From Curtobacterium sp. PhB115 (GTDB lineage: Bacteria > Actinomycetota > Actinomycetes > Actinomycetales > Microbacteriaceae): 64,000 nt of DNA. Below are positions 1 to 7,652 of this stretch, piece by piece (the stretch's first letter is position 1; each line of letters starts with the position of its first letter). The DNA lies in assembly GCF_003752025.1 (NCBI RefSeq), contig NZ_RJKR01000005.1, positions 1 through 64,000 of the forward strand, read 5' to 3'. The translations under genes and the position numbers were made by a program. The notes under the pieces were generated by a model that saw only the letters and a program-made list of their open reading frames with translations, was not told the origin of the DNA and did no database searches.

Positions 1-110
1 TGACCCGGTCAGCAAGCCGACCAGGCACGAGGTCAATCAATAAATTGGCATTGACAATGTGCACGCTGTTGAGTTCTCAAGGACCAGACGCACTCCCCCA
101 CTCGGCACCT
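1..110 (-). promoter_or_regulatory. Partial 5' leader of a 16S rRNA operon with BoxA-like antitermination motif
   Basis: Read on the minus strand, positions 80-69 are TTGAGAACTCAA, followed by CAGCGTGCAC and an AT-rich stretch. This is the conserved BoxA-type element and downstream context that precede 16S rRNA in actinobacterial rrn leaders. The stretch near 30-1 can form a hairpin (CTGGTCGGC / GCTGACCGG). The rRNA genes themselves must lie to the left of the window. The motif is seen directly; the identity of the operon is inferred from family knowledge. Confidence 0.75.
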
Positions 111-241
111 GAAGATGCTCCATCAGAGAGGCTTTGGAATCCGCTGCCCGGGGAAGAACCGTGGCGGACAAGATCCCCAGGTGTTCAACCCAGTGACCGT
201 CTCGGCCGTTCCGTTCTCCGCCGCCGTGGCAACGAGAGGTA

Positions 242-271
242 ACACTACACAGGCTCTGGGGGCCTCGCCAA
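242..271 (-). promoter_or_regulatory. Candidate rrn promoter
   Basis: On the minus strand TTGGCG (271-266) is followed, after 18 nt, by TAGTGT (247-242) with a TG just upstream of the -10. It lies between the rlmN stop and the BoxA-containing leader, in the right direction to drive the rRNA operon. No FIS-like or UP element is obvious. The match is modest and other spacings are possible. Confidence 0.45.
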
Positions 272-322
272 CCGTGGTGCCTCCCGGGCGTGTCGGCCCG
301 GGGATGCCGGTCGGCGGCAGGG

Positions 323-1558
323 CTACTCGGCCGCGGCGAGCTGCCCGCAGGCTCCGTCGATCTCCTTGCCGCGGGTGTCGCGGAGGGTTGTCGGGATGCC
401 TGCGGCGTTGAGCCGGCGGACGAACTCGTCCTGCACGTGCACCTCGGACGAGGTCCACACGGAGCCCGGCGTCGGGTTGAGCGGGATCGGGTTGACGTGC
501 ACCCAGCCCTTGCCGCGCTTGTTGAGCTTCTCGGCGAGCAGGTCGGCACGCCAGGCGTGGTCGTTCATGTCCTTGATGAGCGCGTACTCGATCGAGACAC
601 GGCGGCCCGTCTTGACGTAGTAGTTGTGCGCGGCGTCGATCGCCTCGTCGGCCTTCCAGCGCGAGTTCACCGGGATGAGCTCGTCACGGAGTTCGTCGTC
701 GGGGGCGTGCAGGGAGAGCGCGAAGGTGAGCGGGATCCCTTCGTCCGCGAGCTTGATCATCGCCGGCACGAGTCCGACGGTCGACACGGTGATGCCGCGG
801 GCGCTCATGCCCAGGCCGTTCGGCTGTGGCGCGACCATCAGGCGGACGGCGTCCATCACCCGCTTGTAGTTCGCGAGCGGCTCCCCCATGCCCATGAACA
901 CGATGTTCGTCACACGCTCGGCGTCGACGCGGTCCAGTCCGCCCTTGCGGGGATCGCCCCCGAGCTCCCCGGCGGCGATCGCTGCGTTGGCGCGGACGAT
1001 CTGCTCGATGATCTCGGCGGTGGACATGTTGCGGGTCAGCCCCGCCTGGCCGGTGGCGCAGAACGGGCAGTTCATGCCACAGCCGGCCTGCGACGAGACG
1101 CAGAGGGTGATGCGGCCCGGGTAGCGCATGAGCACCGACTCGACCAGGGCGCCGTCGTGCAGCTTCCAGAGGAACTTGATCGTGTCTCCGTTGTCCGTCG
1201 CCAGGCGCCGGGTCTCGGTGAGGAGCGGTGGCAGCATCCCGGCGACGAGCTGCTCACGCTGGGCAGCGGGCAGGTCCGTCATCTTGGCCGGGTCGGACGT
1301 GTAGTGCGTGAAGTAGTGGGTCGCGAGCTGCTTCGCGCGGAAGCCCGGCAGGCCGAGTTCCTTGACGCGGGCCTCGCGTTCCTCGGTCGTCAGGTCCGCG
1401 AGGTGGACCGGCGGCTTGCCCCGCTTCGGGGACGCGAACTGCAGCAGCGGACGACCGTCGGTGTCGGTGGCCTGCTTCCAGCCCTCGGTGCGCGGGCGCA
1501 CCTGCGGACGAGCAGACTGCTGCTGTTCGAACGGGGTGCGGGTCTCGGAGGCCATCAC
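323..1558 (-). CDS. rlmN: 23S rRNA (adenine(2503)-C(2))-methyltransferase RlmN
   Basis: This is a radical SAM enzyme that methylates C2 of A2503 in 23S rRNA (and A37 of some tRNAs in relatives). The radical SAM cluster motif CGMNCPFC is present with cysteines at about 160, 164 and 167. The conserved C-terminal cysteine that carries the methyl intermediate is seen in GACGQL, about 8 residues from the end. Motifs such as GMGEPLANY and [11 protein letters not shown] are typical of the family, and the 411-residue length is normal with an actinobacterial N-terminal extension. The start is GTG immediately followed by ATG; a TATCCT box just upstream suggests a leaderless message, so either codon may be used. 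It sits directly upstream of the rRNA operon leader on the same strand. Confidence 0.97.
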   Translation of the reverse strand: MMASETRTPFEQQQSARPQVRPRTEGWKQATDTDGRPLLQFASPKRGKPPVHLADLTTEEREARVKELGLPGFRAKQLATHYFTHYTSDPAKMTDLPAAQREQLVAGMLPPLLTETRRLATDNGDTIKFLWKLHDGALVESVLMRYPGRITLCVSSQAGCGMNCPFCATGQAGLTRNMSTAEIIEQIVRANAAIAAGELGGDPRKGGLDRVDAERVTNIVFMGMGEPLANYKRVMDAVRLMVAPQPNGLGMSARGITVSTVGLVPAMIKLADEGIPLTFALSLHAPDDELRDELIPVNSRWKADEAIDAAHNYYVKTGRRVSIEYALIKDMNDHAWRADLLAEKLNKRGKGWVHVNPIPLNPTPGSVWTSSEVHVQDEFVRRLNAAGIPTTLRDTRGKEIDGACGQLAAAE

Positions 1559-1596
1559 TCCAGGATACGGGATGCGCCCAGGGACGCGGGGTGCGG

Positions 1597-2559
1597 TCAG
1601 CTGCCGGCGGGCAGGACGCGCGCGAAGTGGTGCGCAGCCGAGTACATCGGCACGATGTCGACGACCTCGCCCGGGTGCGGTGCCTGCAGCACGAGCCCCT
1701 GGCCGAGGTACAGCCCGACGTGGTCCTCGTCGTCGTACACGACCAGGTCGCCCGGGAGCGCCTCGGACTCCGGGATCGTCGTCGCTGCGGCGTCCTGCGT
1801 CGGCACGTAGTGCACGAGCTGGATCCCCACCGCCTGGTACGCGACCATCGTCAGTCCGGAGCAGTCGATGCCCTCGTGGCTCGCGCCGCCCTCGACGTAC
1901 GGGTCCCCCATGTACTGCAGGGCGGTCTGCACGATCGTCGCGCGGTCGCCGCCCGCCGAGAGCGCCGCGGACAGTGCCGATTGCGCCTGTGCGGTCGTCA
2001 CGCCGAAGCGGAGGTCGAGCGTCGGGTAGGAGACGACCGTCGTCGTGGTGGTCATGCCGTCGTTCGAGATGACGGGGACCTTGACGTCGTGCGCCACCGT
2101 GAAGGTCTGGGCCGCCTGCGCGGTCGTCGTGCCGTGCCGGGTCTCGGCCGGGGTGGCGGCGTTCGCGGGGACCGCGAGGGTCAGGCTCGAGGTGACGGCG
2201 ATGACCGGGGCGAGCAGGATCGCGGCGCGCTTGGCGTTCGCGCTCCGTCGGACGTGCCTCGGGTCGGCCAGGCGCTCGGCACGGAGCACGGCGGAACGGC
2301 TGAGGACCGCGGACCCGGCGAACGAGGCCACCGGGGTCGGACGCGGGCGCACCGTGACGGTCCGTGTCGGCTTCGGGTGCTCCACGAAGGTCGACCGCGC
2401 GGCGGCGGGACCGAGGGCGGAACGGCGTCCACGGGGACGGAGCTGCTGCGGCTGCGCCTGCTGCTCGAGTGGAGCGGGAGCGGGTGCGGCGACCGGTCGT
2501 TGCTCAGCTCGCGAGGGCTGGCGGTCATCGGCTGCTGCAGGCAGGGCGTGGCGTCCCAT
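1597..2559 (-). CDS. NlpC/P60 family cell wall hydrolase with N-terminal membrane anchor
   Basis: The C-terminal NlpC/P60 domain (about residues 203-320) carries the catalytic Cys in GIDCSGL (about C233) and the His in [11 protein letters not shown] (about H280); it would cleave peptidoglycan stem peptides outside the cell. A Pro/Gln/Arg-rich N-terminus of about 110 residues precedes one hydrophobic segment ([20 protein letters not shown]), which serves as signal or anchor. I chose the ATG at 2559 because GGAAGG lies 5 nt upstream; an in-frame start 18 codons earlier has no such site and would cover the candidate MtrA box. It is transcribed alone toward rlmN, 38 nt away. Confidence 0.85.
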   Translation of the reverse strand: MGRHALPAAADDRQPSRAEQRPVAAPAPAPLEQQAQPQQLRPRGRRSALGPAAARSTFVEHPKPTRTVTVRPRPTPVASFAGSAVLSRSAVLRAERLADPRHVRRSANAKRAAILLAPVIAVTSSLTLAVPANAATPAETRHGTTTAQAAQTFTVAHDVKVPVISNDGMTTTTTVVSYPTLDLRFGVTTAQAQSALSAALSAGGDRATIVQTALQYMGDPYVEGGASHEGIDCSGLTMVAYQAVGIQLVHYVPTQDAAATTIPESEALPGDLVVYDDEDHVGLYLGQGLVLQAPHPGEVVDIVPMYSAAHHFARVLPAGS

Positions 2560-2597
2560 GGTTCCTTCCGGGTCGGGACCGCGCGGCGATCCGGAAA

Positions 2598-2613
2598 GTA
2601 ACGTATTGGTCAC
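2598..2613. promoter_or_regulatory. Candidate MtrA box upstream of the NlpC/P60 gene
   Basis: The plus strand reads GTAAC, six bases, GTCAC (2598-2613), which matches the direct-repeat GTnAC-N6-GTnAC pattern reported for the actinobacterial response regulator MtrA. It lies 39 nt upstream of the peptidase start. MtrA is known to control peptidoglycan hydrolase genes in Mycobacterium, Corynebacterium and Streptomyces, so the gene context agrees. A single 10-base match can occur by chance. Confidence 0.4.
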
Positions 2614-2732
2614 GAACCTGATCGCGGCTGAGCAGTTCCGGAGTGTCCCTGCGGCTCGGTACAGGAACGGGCGATCCTCGCAGCTTGCTCAGATGCGCTC
2701 GAACGGGCTGCCACGGGGTGGTGGAGGTGCCC

Positions 2733-3467
2733 TCAGACGGACGCGATCCGCATGGCGGCGGTGATCCGGGCCTCCCGGTCGGACGACAGGCGGTCGAGGC
2801 GAGCCGCCAGCGCCACGATCGACGCGTCGACCGGTGCGTCCCCCGAGATGTCCCCCGCGACCGGGGTACCGGCGCGCACGGCGAGCGGCAGCACGCCGGC
2901 CCAGACGGTGTGGTCCTCGCCGTCGTCCGGAGCCTCGCCGTTGCCCTGGAACCGGACCTTCACGCTCGCGCGGTCGAGGGGCAGCTGCAGGACCTGGGTG
3001 GCGCGGACCTCCTTCGGGGTCATCTCGCGGACCTCCGCGCGGCGGCCGGGCATCAGGTGGTCGGACACCTGCCAGAGCGCCTCGGTACGGAGCTCCGCGG
3101 GCACAACGGTCGCGGCCCCGGCGATCATCGCGCTGCGGTAGTTCGCGGAGCTGTCGAAGGTCGAGCGGGCGAAGACGAGACCGTCCAGGTGGGTGATCGT
3201 CGCGGCCACCTGCACCCCGGTCGTGCCGGCGTCGAGGAAGAGACCGCCGCCGGTGGAGCCGTGCAGCAGGAGCACGGGGCCGTTCCCGAGGTCGCCGAGG
3301 CCGCACAGGAAGGGCAGGACGATCGGGTGACCACCGCGGACGAAGCCGACGTGGGCGATGTGTGCCTCGGCGATGACCGAGCGGAGGACGGCGGGGTCGT
3401 CGGACTGGCGCTCACGGATCCGGCGGACGCGCAGGTTCGGGCCATCGCTGGTGTTCGGAGTGCTCAT
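2733..3467 (-). CDS. Pyridoxamine 5'-phosphate oxidase-like FMN-binding split-barrel protein
   Basis: The 244-residue product has the split beta-barrel pattern of the PNPOx/NimA-like superfamily. Recognisable pieces are AHVGFVRGGHPIVLPF near residue 40, LHGSTGGG near 70, VCVAATITHLDGLV-like strand residues, and FDSSANYRSAMIAGAA near 110. Such proteins bind FMN or F420 and reduce small molecules; the substrate here cannot be read. The gene starts only 33 nt from the divergent MocR regulator at 3501, and MocR/PdxR proteins commonly control adjacent vitamin B6 or flavin-linked genes, so it is the probable target. Confidence 0.8.
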   Translation of the reverse strand: MSTPNTSDGPNLRVRRIRERQSDDPAVLRSVIAEAHIAHVGFVRGGHPIVLPFLCGLGDLGNGPVLLLHGSTGGGLFLDAGTTGVQVAATITHLDGLVFARSTFDSSANYRSAMIAGAATVVPAELRTEALWQVSDHLMPGRRAEVREMTPKEVRATQVLQLPLDRASVKVRFQGNGEAPDDGEDHTVWAGVLPLAVRAGTPVAGDISGDAPVDASIVALAARLDRLSSDREARITAAMRIASV

Positions 3468-3500
3468 GCGGCCACGCTAGGTTCGGGAGTGGTCCGGTGC

Positions 3501-4955
3501 GTGGACCAGATCGAGGTGATCGCGGTGGACCAGTCGGGGAAGACCGCCGGGGTCGTGTCTCGGGTGCGGAACATGGTGCAGGACGGGACGCTCCGTGAGG
3601 GCGATGCGTTGCCGTCGACACGGGCGCTCGCGGCCGAACTCGGGGTCGCGCGGGGCACGGTGGTCGCGGCCTACGAGCAACTCGACGGCGAGGGGTGGAT
3701 CCGGACGCGGCACGGTGCGGTGGCGCGCGTGACGGCACCGGTGGTGCGAGCGGTACCGGGGGCGGAACACGGACGAGCAGCCGCAGACGTGCCGGCGGCA
3801 GCACACCCGCCCCCGACTCCCGCAGCTCCCGCCGACGCCCCTCCCGTCGACTGCCGTCCGGGCATCCCCGCCGTGACGGCCATCTCACCGCGCGACTGGC
3901 GGGCCGCGTGGCGAGCAGCCGCCGCCGCACCGCTCCGGAACGCGACGTCGGACCCGCTCGGGCTGCCCGACCTCCGCGCACAGGTCGTGGCCCAGCTCGG
4001 CCTGAGCCGCGGCTTCGAGACGAGCACCGACCGGGTGCTGCTGACCGCAGGCACCTCGGAAGCGCTGTCGCTGGTCACCGAAGCGCTCCGCGTCCACCTC
4101 GGCCGCTCCCCCGTCGTCGCCGTCGAGGACCCCGGCTACCGGACCGGTCAGCGCGCGGTGGTCAGCGCCGGCGGCACCGTCGTCGGCGTCCCGGTCGGCG
4201 AGGACGGCCTCGACCTCGACGCGCTCGAGGCCATCGGACCGGTCGACGTCGTCCTGGTCGCACCGACGCACCAGTACCCGCTCGGCTCGGTGATGCCCGT
4301 CGCACGTCGGCGCCGACTGCTGGCATGGGCCGCGGCGACGGGGACGCTCGTGGTCGAGGACGACTACGACTCCGAGTTCCGGCACCGCGGCGCACCCGTC
4401 CCCGCGCTGGCCGCGCTCGACGTCGAAGGGGTCGTCCTGCACGTCGGCGGCTTCTCGAAGACACTCGACCCGCGACTGCGCTGCTCGTACGTGGTGCTGC
4501 CCGGAGTCGCCTCAGGGAGCCTCGTCGCGCCGGTGGTGGCAGCAGTCGTCTCGGCGCGTCGGGCGCGCGGCCCGGTCGTCGCGGAGCCCGTGCAGCTCGC
4601 GCTCGCGCACCTGCTCCGGACCGGCGCGATGCGTCGTCACCTCGGCCGGGTGCGGCGCGACTACGCGCACCGTCGCGCCCGGATCGCGACTCGCCTGGGC
4701 GACGTCGCCGGACTGGAGGCCCGTGCCCTGACCGGCGGACTGCACGCGGTGGTCGTGTGGTCGGGTCCGGCGACGGGCGCCGAGGTCGCTCGGACGATGG
4801 CGGACGCCGGGTTCCTGGTGTCGACGTTGGAGGAGTACGGGCTCACGCAGGGCAGCACGCGTGCCGGCGTCGTCCTCGGTTACGGCGCCCTGACGCTGCC
4901 CGAGCTCGACCGCGCGCTGGACGCCTTGATCACTGCGGTCCGCGTCGACGCCTGA
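3501..4955 (+). CDS. MocR/PdxR-type regulator (GntR HTH fused to class I aminotransferase domain)
   Basis: Residues about 12-75 form a GntR winged helix (GKTAGVVSRVRNMVQDGTLREGDALPS... LAAELGVARGTVVAAYEQL). After a proline/alanine-rich linker, a fold-type I aminotransferase domain follows, with the PLP-binding lysine in GGFSKTLDPRLR (about K320) and the DDYDSEF motif. MocR proteins use PLP as an effector and often activate neighbouring B6 salvage genes. GTG at 3501 is preferred: it follows a GGGAG stretch by about 11 nt and gives a normal N-terminus; GTG at 3489 is an alternative. The 33-nt spacer to the divergent PNPOx-like gene must hold both promoters. Confidence 0.9.
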   Translation: MDQIEVIAVDQSGKTAGVVSRVRNMVQDGTLREGDALPSTRALAAELGVARGTVVAAYEQLDGEGWIRTRHGAVARVTAPVVRAVPGAEHGRAAADVPAAAHPPPTPAAPADAPPVDCRPGIPAVTAISPRDWRAAWRAAAAAPLRNATSDPLGLPDLRAQVVAQLGLSRGFETSTDRVLLTAGTSEALSLVTEALRVHLGRSPVVAVEDPGYRTGQRAVVSAGGTVVGVPVGEDGLDLDALEAIGPVDVVLVAPTHQYPLGSVMPVARRRRLLAWAAATGTLVVEDDYDSEFRHRGAPVPALAALDVEGVVLHVGGFSKTLDPRLRCSYVVLPGVASGSLVAPVVAAVVSARRARGPVVAEPVQLALAHLLRTGAMRRHLGRVRRDYAHRRARIATRLGDVAGLEARALTGGLHAVVVWSGPATGAEVARTMADAGFLVSTLEEYGLTQGSTRAGVVLGYGALTLPELDRALDALITAVRVDA

Positions 4956-4962
4956 GCAGACG

Positions 4963-5112
4963 TCAGTGACCGTCGGTGTCGATCAGGTCGGTGAGGGACG
5001 GCTCGGCGTCGTCGCTCGGCACGTCCCATCCGCGTCGTGCTGCCTTGCGGACGAGCCGGTACGTGGTGACCTGGACGGGCTCCACCCCGTCGGCAGATTC
5101 GTAGTTCGACAT
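4963..5112 (-). CDS. Small conserved-looking hypothetical protein (49 aa)
   Basis: The ATG at 5112 has a GGGAG ribosome site 7 nt upstream, and the product begins MSNYESADGVEPVQVTTYRL. It is charged, without a membrane segment or a signal peptide, and ends with an acidic tail (DLIDTDGH). I do not recognise the family. The stop lies 8 nt from the convergent MocR stop. A longer reading from an upstream ATG lacks a ribosome site and would overlap the GntR promoter. Confidence 0.6.
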   Translation of the reverse strand: MSNYESADGVEPVQVTTYRLVRKAARRGWDVPSDDAEPSLTDLIDTDGH

Positions 5113-5234
5113 CTCGTGCTCCCTGTTCGCGAGTTCATCGCTGCACGTGACGGTACGCGGGGGTATCGCTGCGGTCCGGCGACTGCGTTCGCTGGCCACG
5201 AGTTCACATTCACGGCCTCGCGTTCGCGTGATTG

Positions 5235-5251
5235 TTCGCATACAATGCAAA
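5235..5251. promoter_or_regulatory. Operator and -10 of the GntR-DUF1648 operon
   Basis: Positions 5235-5251 form an inverted repeat with core GCAT-ACA-ATGC flanked by TT and AA. A TACAAT -10 box (5241-5246) lies inside it and the ATG starts at 5253, so the transcript is probably leaderless or nearly so. Placement over the core promoter fits autorepression by the GntR protein encoded immediately downstream; that regulator is inferred. Confidence 0.6.
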
Positions 5252-5252
5252 C

Positions 5253-5603
5253 ATGTTGATCACCGTCGACCCGAGCGCGCGGGCCACGCTCGCCGAGCAG
5301 GTCGCGACGCAGATCCGGTTCGCGATCGCCCGGGGTGAGCTCGGCAGCGGTGATCGCCTGCCGTCGGCGCGGGACCTCGCCGCCTCGGTCGACGTCAACA
5401 TGCACACGGTGCTGCGTGCGTACGCGCAGCTCCAGGACGACGGACTGATCGAACTGCGGCGGGGCCGCGGCGCGACGGTCCTGCGATCGGGGAACGCCTC
5501 GTTCGACCGGCTCCGCACGCTCGTCGACGAGCTGCGCGAGCAGGCCGACACGCTCGGGGTCCCGCTCGACGAACTGTTCACGATGATCAAGGGGGCACGA
5601 TGA
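5253..5603 (+). CDS. GntR family transcriptional regulator (YtrA-like, short)
   Basis: This 116-residue protein is almost only a winged helix: LAEQVATQIRFAIARGELGSGDRLPSARDLAASVDVNMHTVLRAYAQLQDDGLI spans about residues 13-68. The short C-terminal tail without a large effector domain is typical of the YtrA subfamily, which usually represses its own operon together with membrane protein genes. The stop overlaps the next gene by 4 nt. Its start follows a candidate operator so closely that no leader remains. Confidence 0.9.
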   Translation: MLITVDPSARATLAEQVATQIRFAIARGELGSGDRLPSARDLAASVDVNMHTVLRAYAQLQDDGLIELRRGRGATVLRSGNASFDRLRTLVDELREQADTLGVPLDELFTMIKGAR

Positions 5604-6556
5604 CGACACGCACGATGGGTACCGGAGCACGGGTGGCGGTGGTGGCACCCGGGCTGGTGGTCACTGCCGCACTGGTCGTGGCCGCGGTGTCCGGGGCGCC
5701 GACACTGCCGGACCGGATGGCGATCCACTTCGGCGCGGACGGCACCGCGGACGGATGGAGCTCACCCTGGCCGGCGTTCTGGGTCACCCTCGCGGTGACG
5801 GTCGCCGCGGTGGCGCTGGCCGTCGCAGCTCTGCGGTTCCGTGACCGCCGGACCGCGGCCGTCGTGCTGCTCGTCGCGAACCTGCTGGCCGCGATCCTCG
5901 CCACCGCCTGGATCGCACTGGCCTGGACGAGTGCCGACGGGTCCGACACCTTCCCGGTCTGGTGGACCGTGGTGTTCCTGGCGGTCGGAGCCGTCGCGGC
6001 CGCGATCCCGGTGACCGCACTGTTCCGTGCGGCTCCCCCGGTGCCTGCGCACGACGTGGCCCCGCTGCAGGTCGCGCCGGACGCCCGGATCGCCTGGCGC
6101 GCGCACACCGGGAGCCGGACGTTCGGGGTGCTCGGCGTCCTCGTCGCGGCGCTCGGGATCGGGATCGGCCTCGGGACGGCGCCGAGCGGCATCGCGACGG
6201 CGGTCGTCTCCGGCGGCGTGATGGTCCTGGCCGGCATCGCGACCCTGACCCTCGCGCAGGTCGAGCTGACCGTGGACCGCCGGGGGCTGCGACTCACCTC
6301 GACGTGGACCCGCATCCCGCTCATGCGCGTGCCGCTCGAGCGGATCGAGTCCTGCGGCTGGGAGGACGTCTCGCCCGGACAGTGGGGCGGATGGGGCTAC
6401 CGGTTCTCGGGGCGGGGCGTCGCCTACGTCGTCCGGTCCGGGCCGGGCCTGGTGGCACGGCTGCGCGGCGGTTCGGCACGCACCGTGACGGTGCCCGACG
6501 CGGCGGACGGGGCCGCGGCCCTGGGCGCACTGCTGGCGGCCCGCCGGCCGGCCTGA
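5600..6556 (+). CDS. DUF1648 domain integral membrane protein
   Basis: The N-terminal region contains the DUF1648 signature LPDRMAIHFGADGTADGWSS (about residues 36-55), between the first two of about six hydrophobic segments. The C-terminal 110 residues after two further membrane segments are soluble and rich in beta pattern. Members of this family often sit with small GntR regulators, as here; their biochemical role is not established, though Bacillus SdpI shares the N-terminal domain. It is translationally coupled to the upstream regulator by an ATGA overlap. Confidence 0.85.
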   Translation: MTTRTMGTGARVAVVAPGLVVTAALVVAAVSGAPTLPDRMAIHFGADGTADGWSSPWPAFWVTLAVTVAAVALAVAALRFRDRRTAAVVLLVANLLAAILATAWIALAWTSADGSDTFPVWWTVVFLAVGAVAAAIPVTALFRAAPPVPAHDVAPLQVAPDARIAWRAHTGSRTFGVLGVLVAALGIGIGLGTAPSGIATAVVSGGVMVLAGIATLTLAQVELTVDRRGLRLTSTWTRIPLMRVPLERIESCGWEDVSPGQWGGWGYRFSGRGVAYVVRSGPGLVARLRGGSARTVTVPDAADGAAALGALLAARRPA

Positions 6557-6634
6557 CGGAGCCGCGCCGCGCCTCCCGGCCGGGGTGGTGGTGCTGCGAA
6601 GGCGACAGATCTCGTCGGCTCCGCGCCGTCACAT

Positions 6635-6689
6635 CCGCGAAAGCGACAGTGTGGCTCGAACCGTTCGCGGCGCACTGTCGCGTTCGCGG
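6635..6689. terminator. Long inverted repeat between convergent genes
   Basis: Arms 6635-6651 and 6673-6689 are complementary at 16 of 17 positions, with GCGACAGTG at the inner end of the left arm and a 21-nt loop. It sits between the stops of the DUF1648 gene and the SDR gene, so it can act as a bidirectional terminator. It lacks a T-run. It shares the GCGACAG core with the larger repeats at 16342 and 48993. Confidence 0.6.
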
Positions 6690-6698
6690 AACGGCGCG

Positions 6699-7571
6699 TC
6701 AGAGGCTCGTCATGCCGCCGTCGACGCGGAACTCCGCGCCGGTCGCGTAGGACGACTCGGCGCTCGCCAGGTAGACCATGATCCCGGTGACGTCGTCGGG
6801 GGTGCCCGGCCGGCCGAGGGGCGTGCGGGAGACGATCGCGGCGCGGGCCGCGGGGTCGCCGGAGATCGTCGACACGAGTCCGGTCTCGGTGTAGCCGGGG
6901 ACGACGGTGTTCACCCGGATGCCGTCCCGCGCGTACGCCATCGCGGTCGCACGGACCAGTGCGTGGATGCCACCCTTGGTCGAGGAGTACGCGGCGAAGT
7001 CGGCGCCCTCGCCGTTCAGCCCCGTGGGCGATCCAGTCGCGATGATCGACCCGCCACCGCCGCTCGCGAGCATCGCCCGGACGGCGTGCTTCACGGTGAG
7101 GAACGTGCCCGTCAGGTTGACGGCGAGGGTGCGGTTCCAGGTCTCCAGCGACACGTCGGCGACCTTCGCGTCGTGGCCGAAGAGCTGCACGCCGGCGTTC
7201 GCCACGACGACGTCCGGCGTCCAGCCCCGTGCGGCGAGGGACGCGAAGCCGGCTTCGACGCTGGCCTCGTCGGCGATGTCCACCGTGAGCGGGAGCGCCT
7301 CCCCCGATGCGGGCAGGCCAGCGGCGGCTGCGGCCGCTGCGGTGTTGGCTGCGGCCGCTGCTGCTGCGGTGCTGGCTGCGGCTGCGGCTGCGGCTGCTGC
7401 GGCGCTGGCTGCGGCTGCGGCTGCGGCTGCTGCGGCGCCAGCGGCGGTGGCGTCGCGATCCGCGTAGACCACGCGCGCTCCCTCGGCGACGAACCGGTCG
7501 GCGATCGCACGGCCGATGCCGGATCCCGCCCCCGTGACGAGTGCGGTCCTGTGGTCGAGTCGTGCGGTCAT
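6699..7571 (-). CDS. SDR family NAD(P)-dependent oxidoreductase with an expanded poly-alanine loop
   Basis: It is a classical short-chain dehydrogenase: TGAGSGIG (13-20) for the cofactor, NAG at about 125-127, Ser in GSPTG (about 181) and the YSSTK catalytic pair (Y195, K199). ADRD near residue 37-40 suggests NAD preference. Residues 41-84 are almost entirely alanine and sit where other SDRs have a short loop after the second beta strand. The ATG at 7571 has GGAG upstream. Its promoter region shares the CAACCGGTTGACC operator with the putative D-apionate genes, so it probably oxidises a related sugar or polyol; a D-apiose dehydrogenase role is only a guess, because the described enzyme is of the Gfo/Idh family. 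Confidence 0.85.
   Translation of the reverse strand: MTARLDHRTALVTGAGSGIGRAIADRFVAEGARVVYADRDATAAGAAAAAAAAAASAAAAAAAAAASTAAAAAAANTAAAAAAAGLPASGEALPLTVDIADEASVEAGFASLAARGWTPDVVVANAGVQLFGHDAKVADVSLETWNRTLAVNLTGTFLTVKHAVRAMLASGGGGSIIATGSPTGLNGEGADFAAYSSTKGGIHALVRATAMAYARDGIRVNTVVPGYTETGLVSTISGDPAARAAIVSRTPLGRPGTPDDVTGIMVYLASAESSYATGAEFRVDGGMTSL
7320..7451 (-). repeat. GCN trinucleotide expansion inside the SDR gene
   Basis: About 132 nt made almost only of GCN codons, arranged as repeated GCGGCTGCG-like blocks on the plus strand, encode roughly 44 Ala-rich residues. The reading frame is kept. Slippage or unequal crossing-over would readily change its length between strains. Confidence 0.85.
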
Positions 7572-7617
7572 GCGGGAACTCCGTCCTCGGAGCGCCGTCG
7601 CTCCGTCAGACCCATCA

Positions 7618-7646
7618 TTGCCCAACCGGTTGACCGGTGGTAGTCA
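7618..7646 (+). promoter_or_regulatory. Promoter with FadR-type operator upstream of the lactonase gene
   Basis: TTGCCC (7618-7623) and TAGTCA (7641-7646) are separated by 17 nt and place the start of transcription near the ATG at 7653, giving a leaderless message. The operator CAACCGGTTGACC (7623-7635) fills the spacer, which suits repression. The same 13 bases occur twice upstream of the regulator gene at 15531 and 15558. Confidence 0.65.
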
Positions 7647-7652
7647 TGAGCC

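Noticed and set aside
290..1810. Long open frame on the plus strand opposite rlmN
   Set aside because: It is the antisense shadow of rlmN and the peptidase gene; its composition is Arg/Val/His-rich with no domain, as expected in GC-rich DNA.
7320..7451. Frameshift or sequencing error in the SDR alanine tract
   Set aside because: The frame is continuous and both flanks match the SDR fold, so it is treated as a true in-frame expansion, although misassembly of repeat length remains possible.
6585..7643. Plus-strand frame opposite the SDR
   Set aside because: Antisense of a clear SDR with catalytic motifs; its Cys/Gly repeats only mirror the poly-alanine codons.
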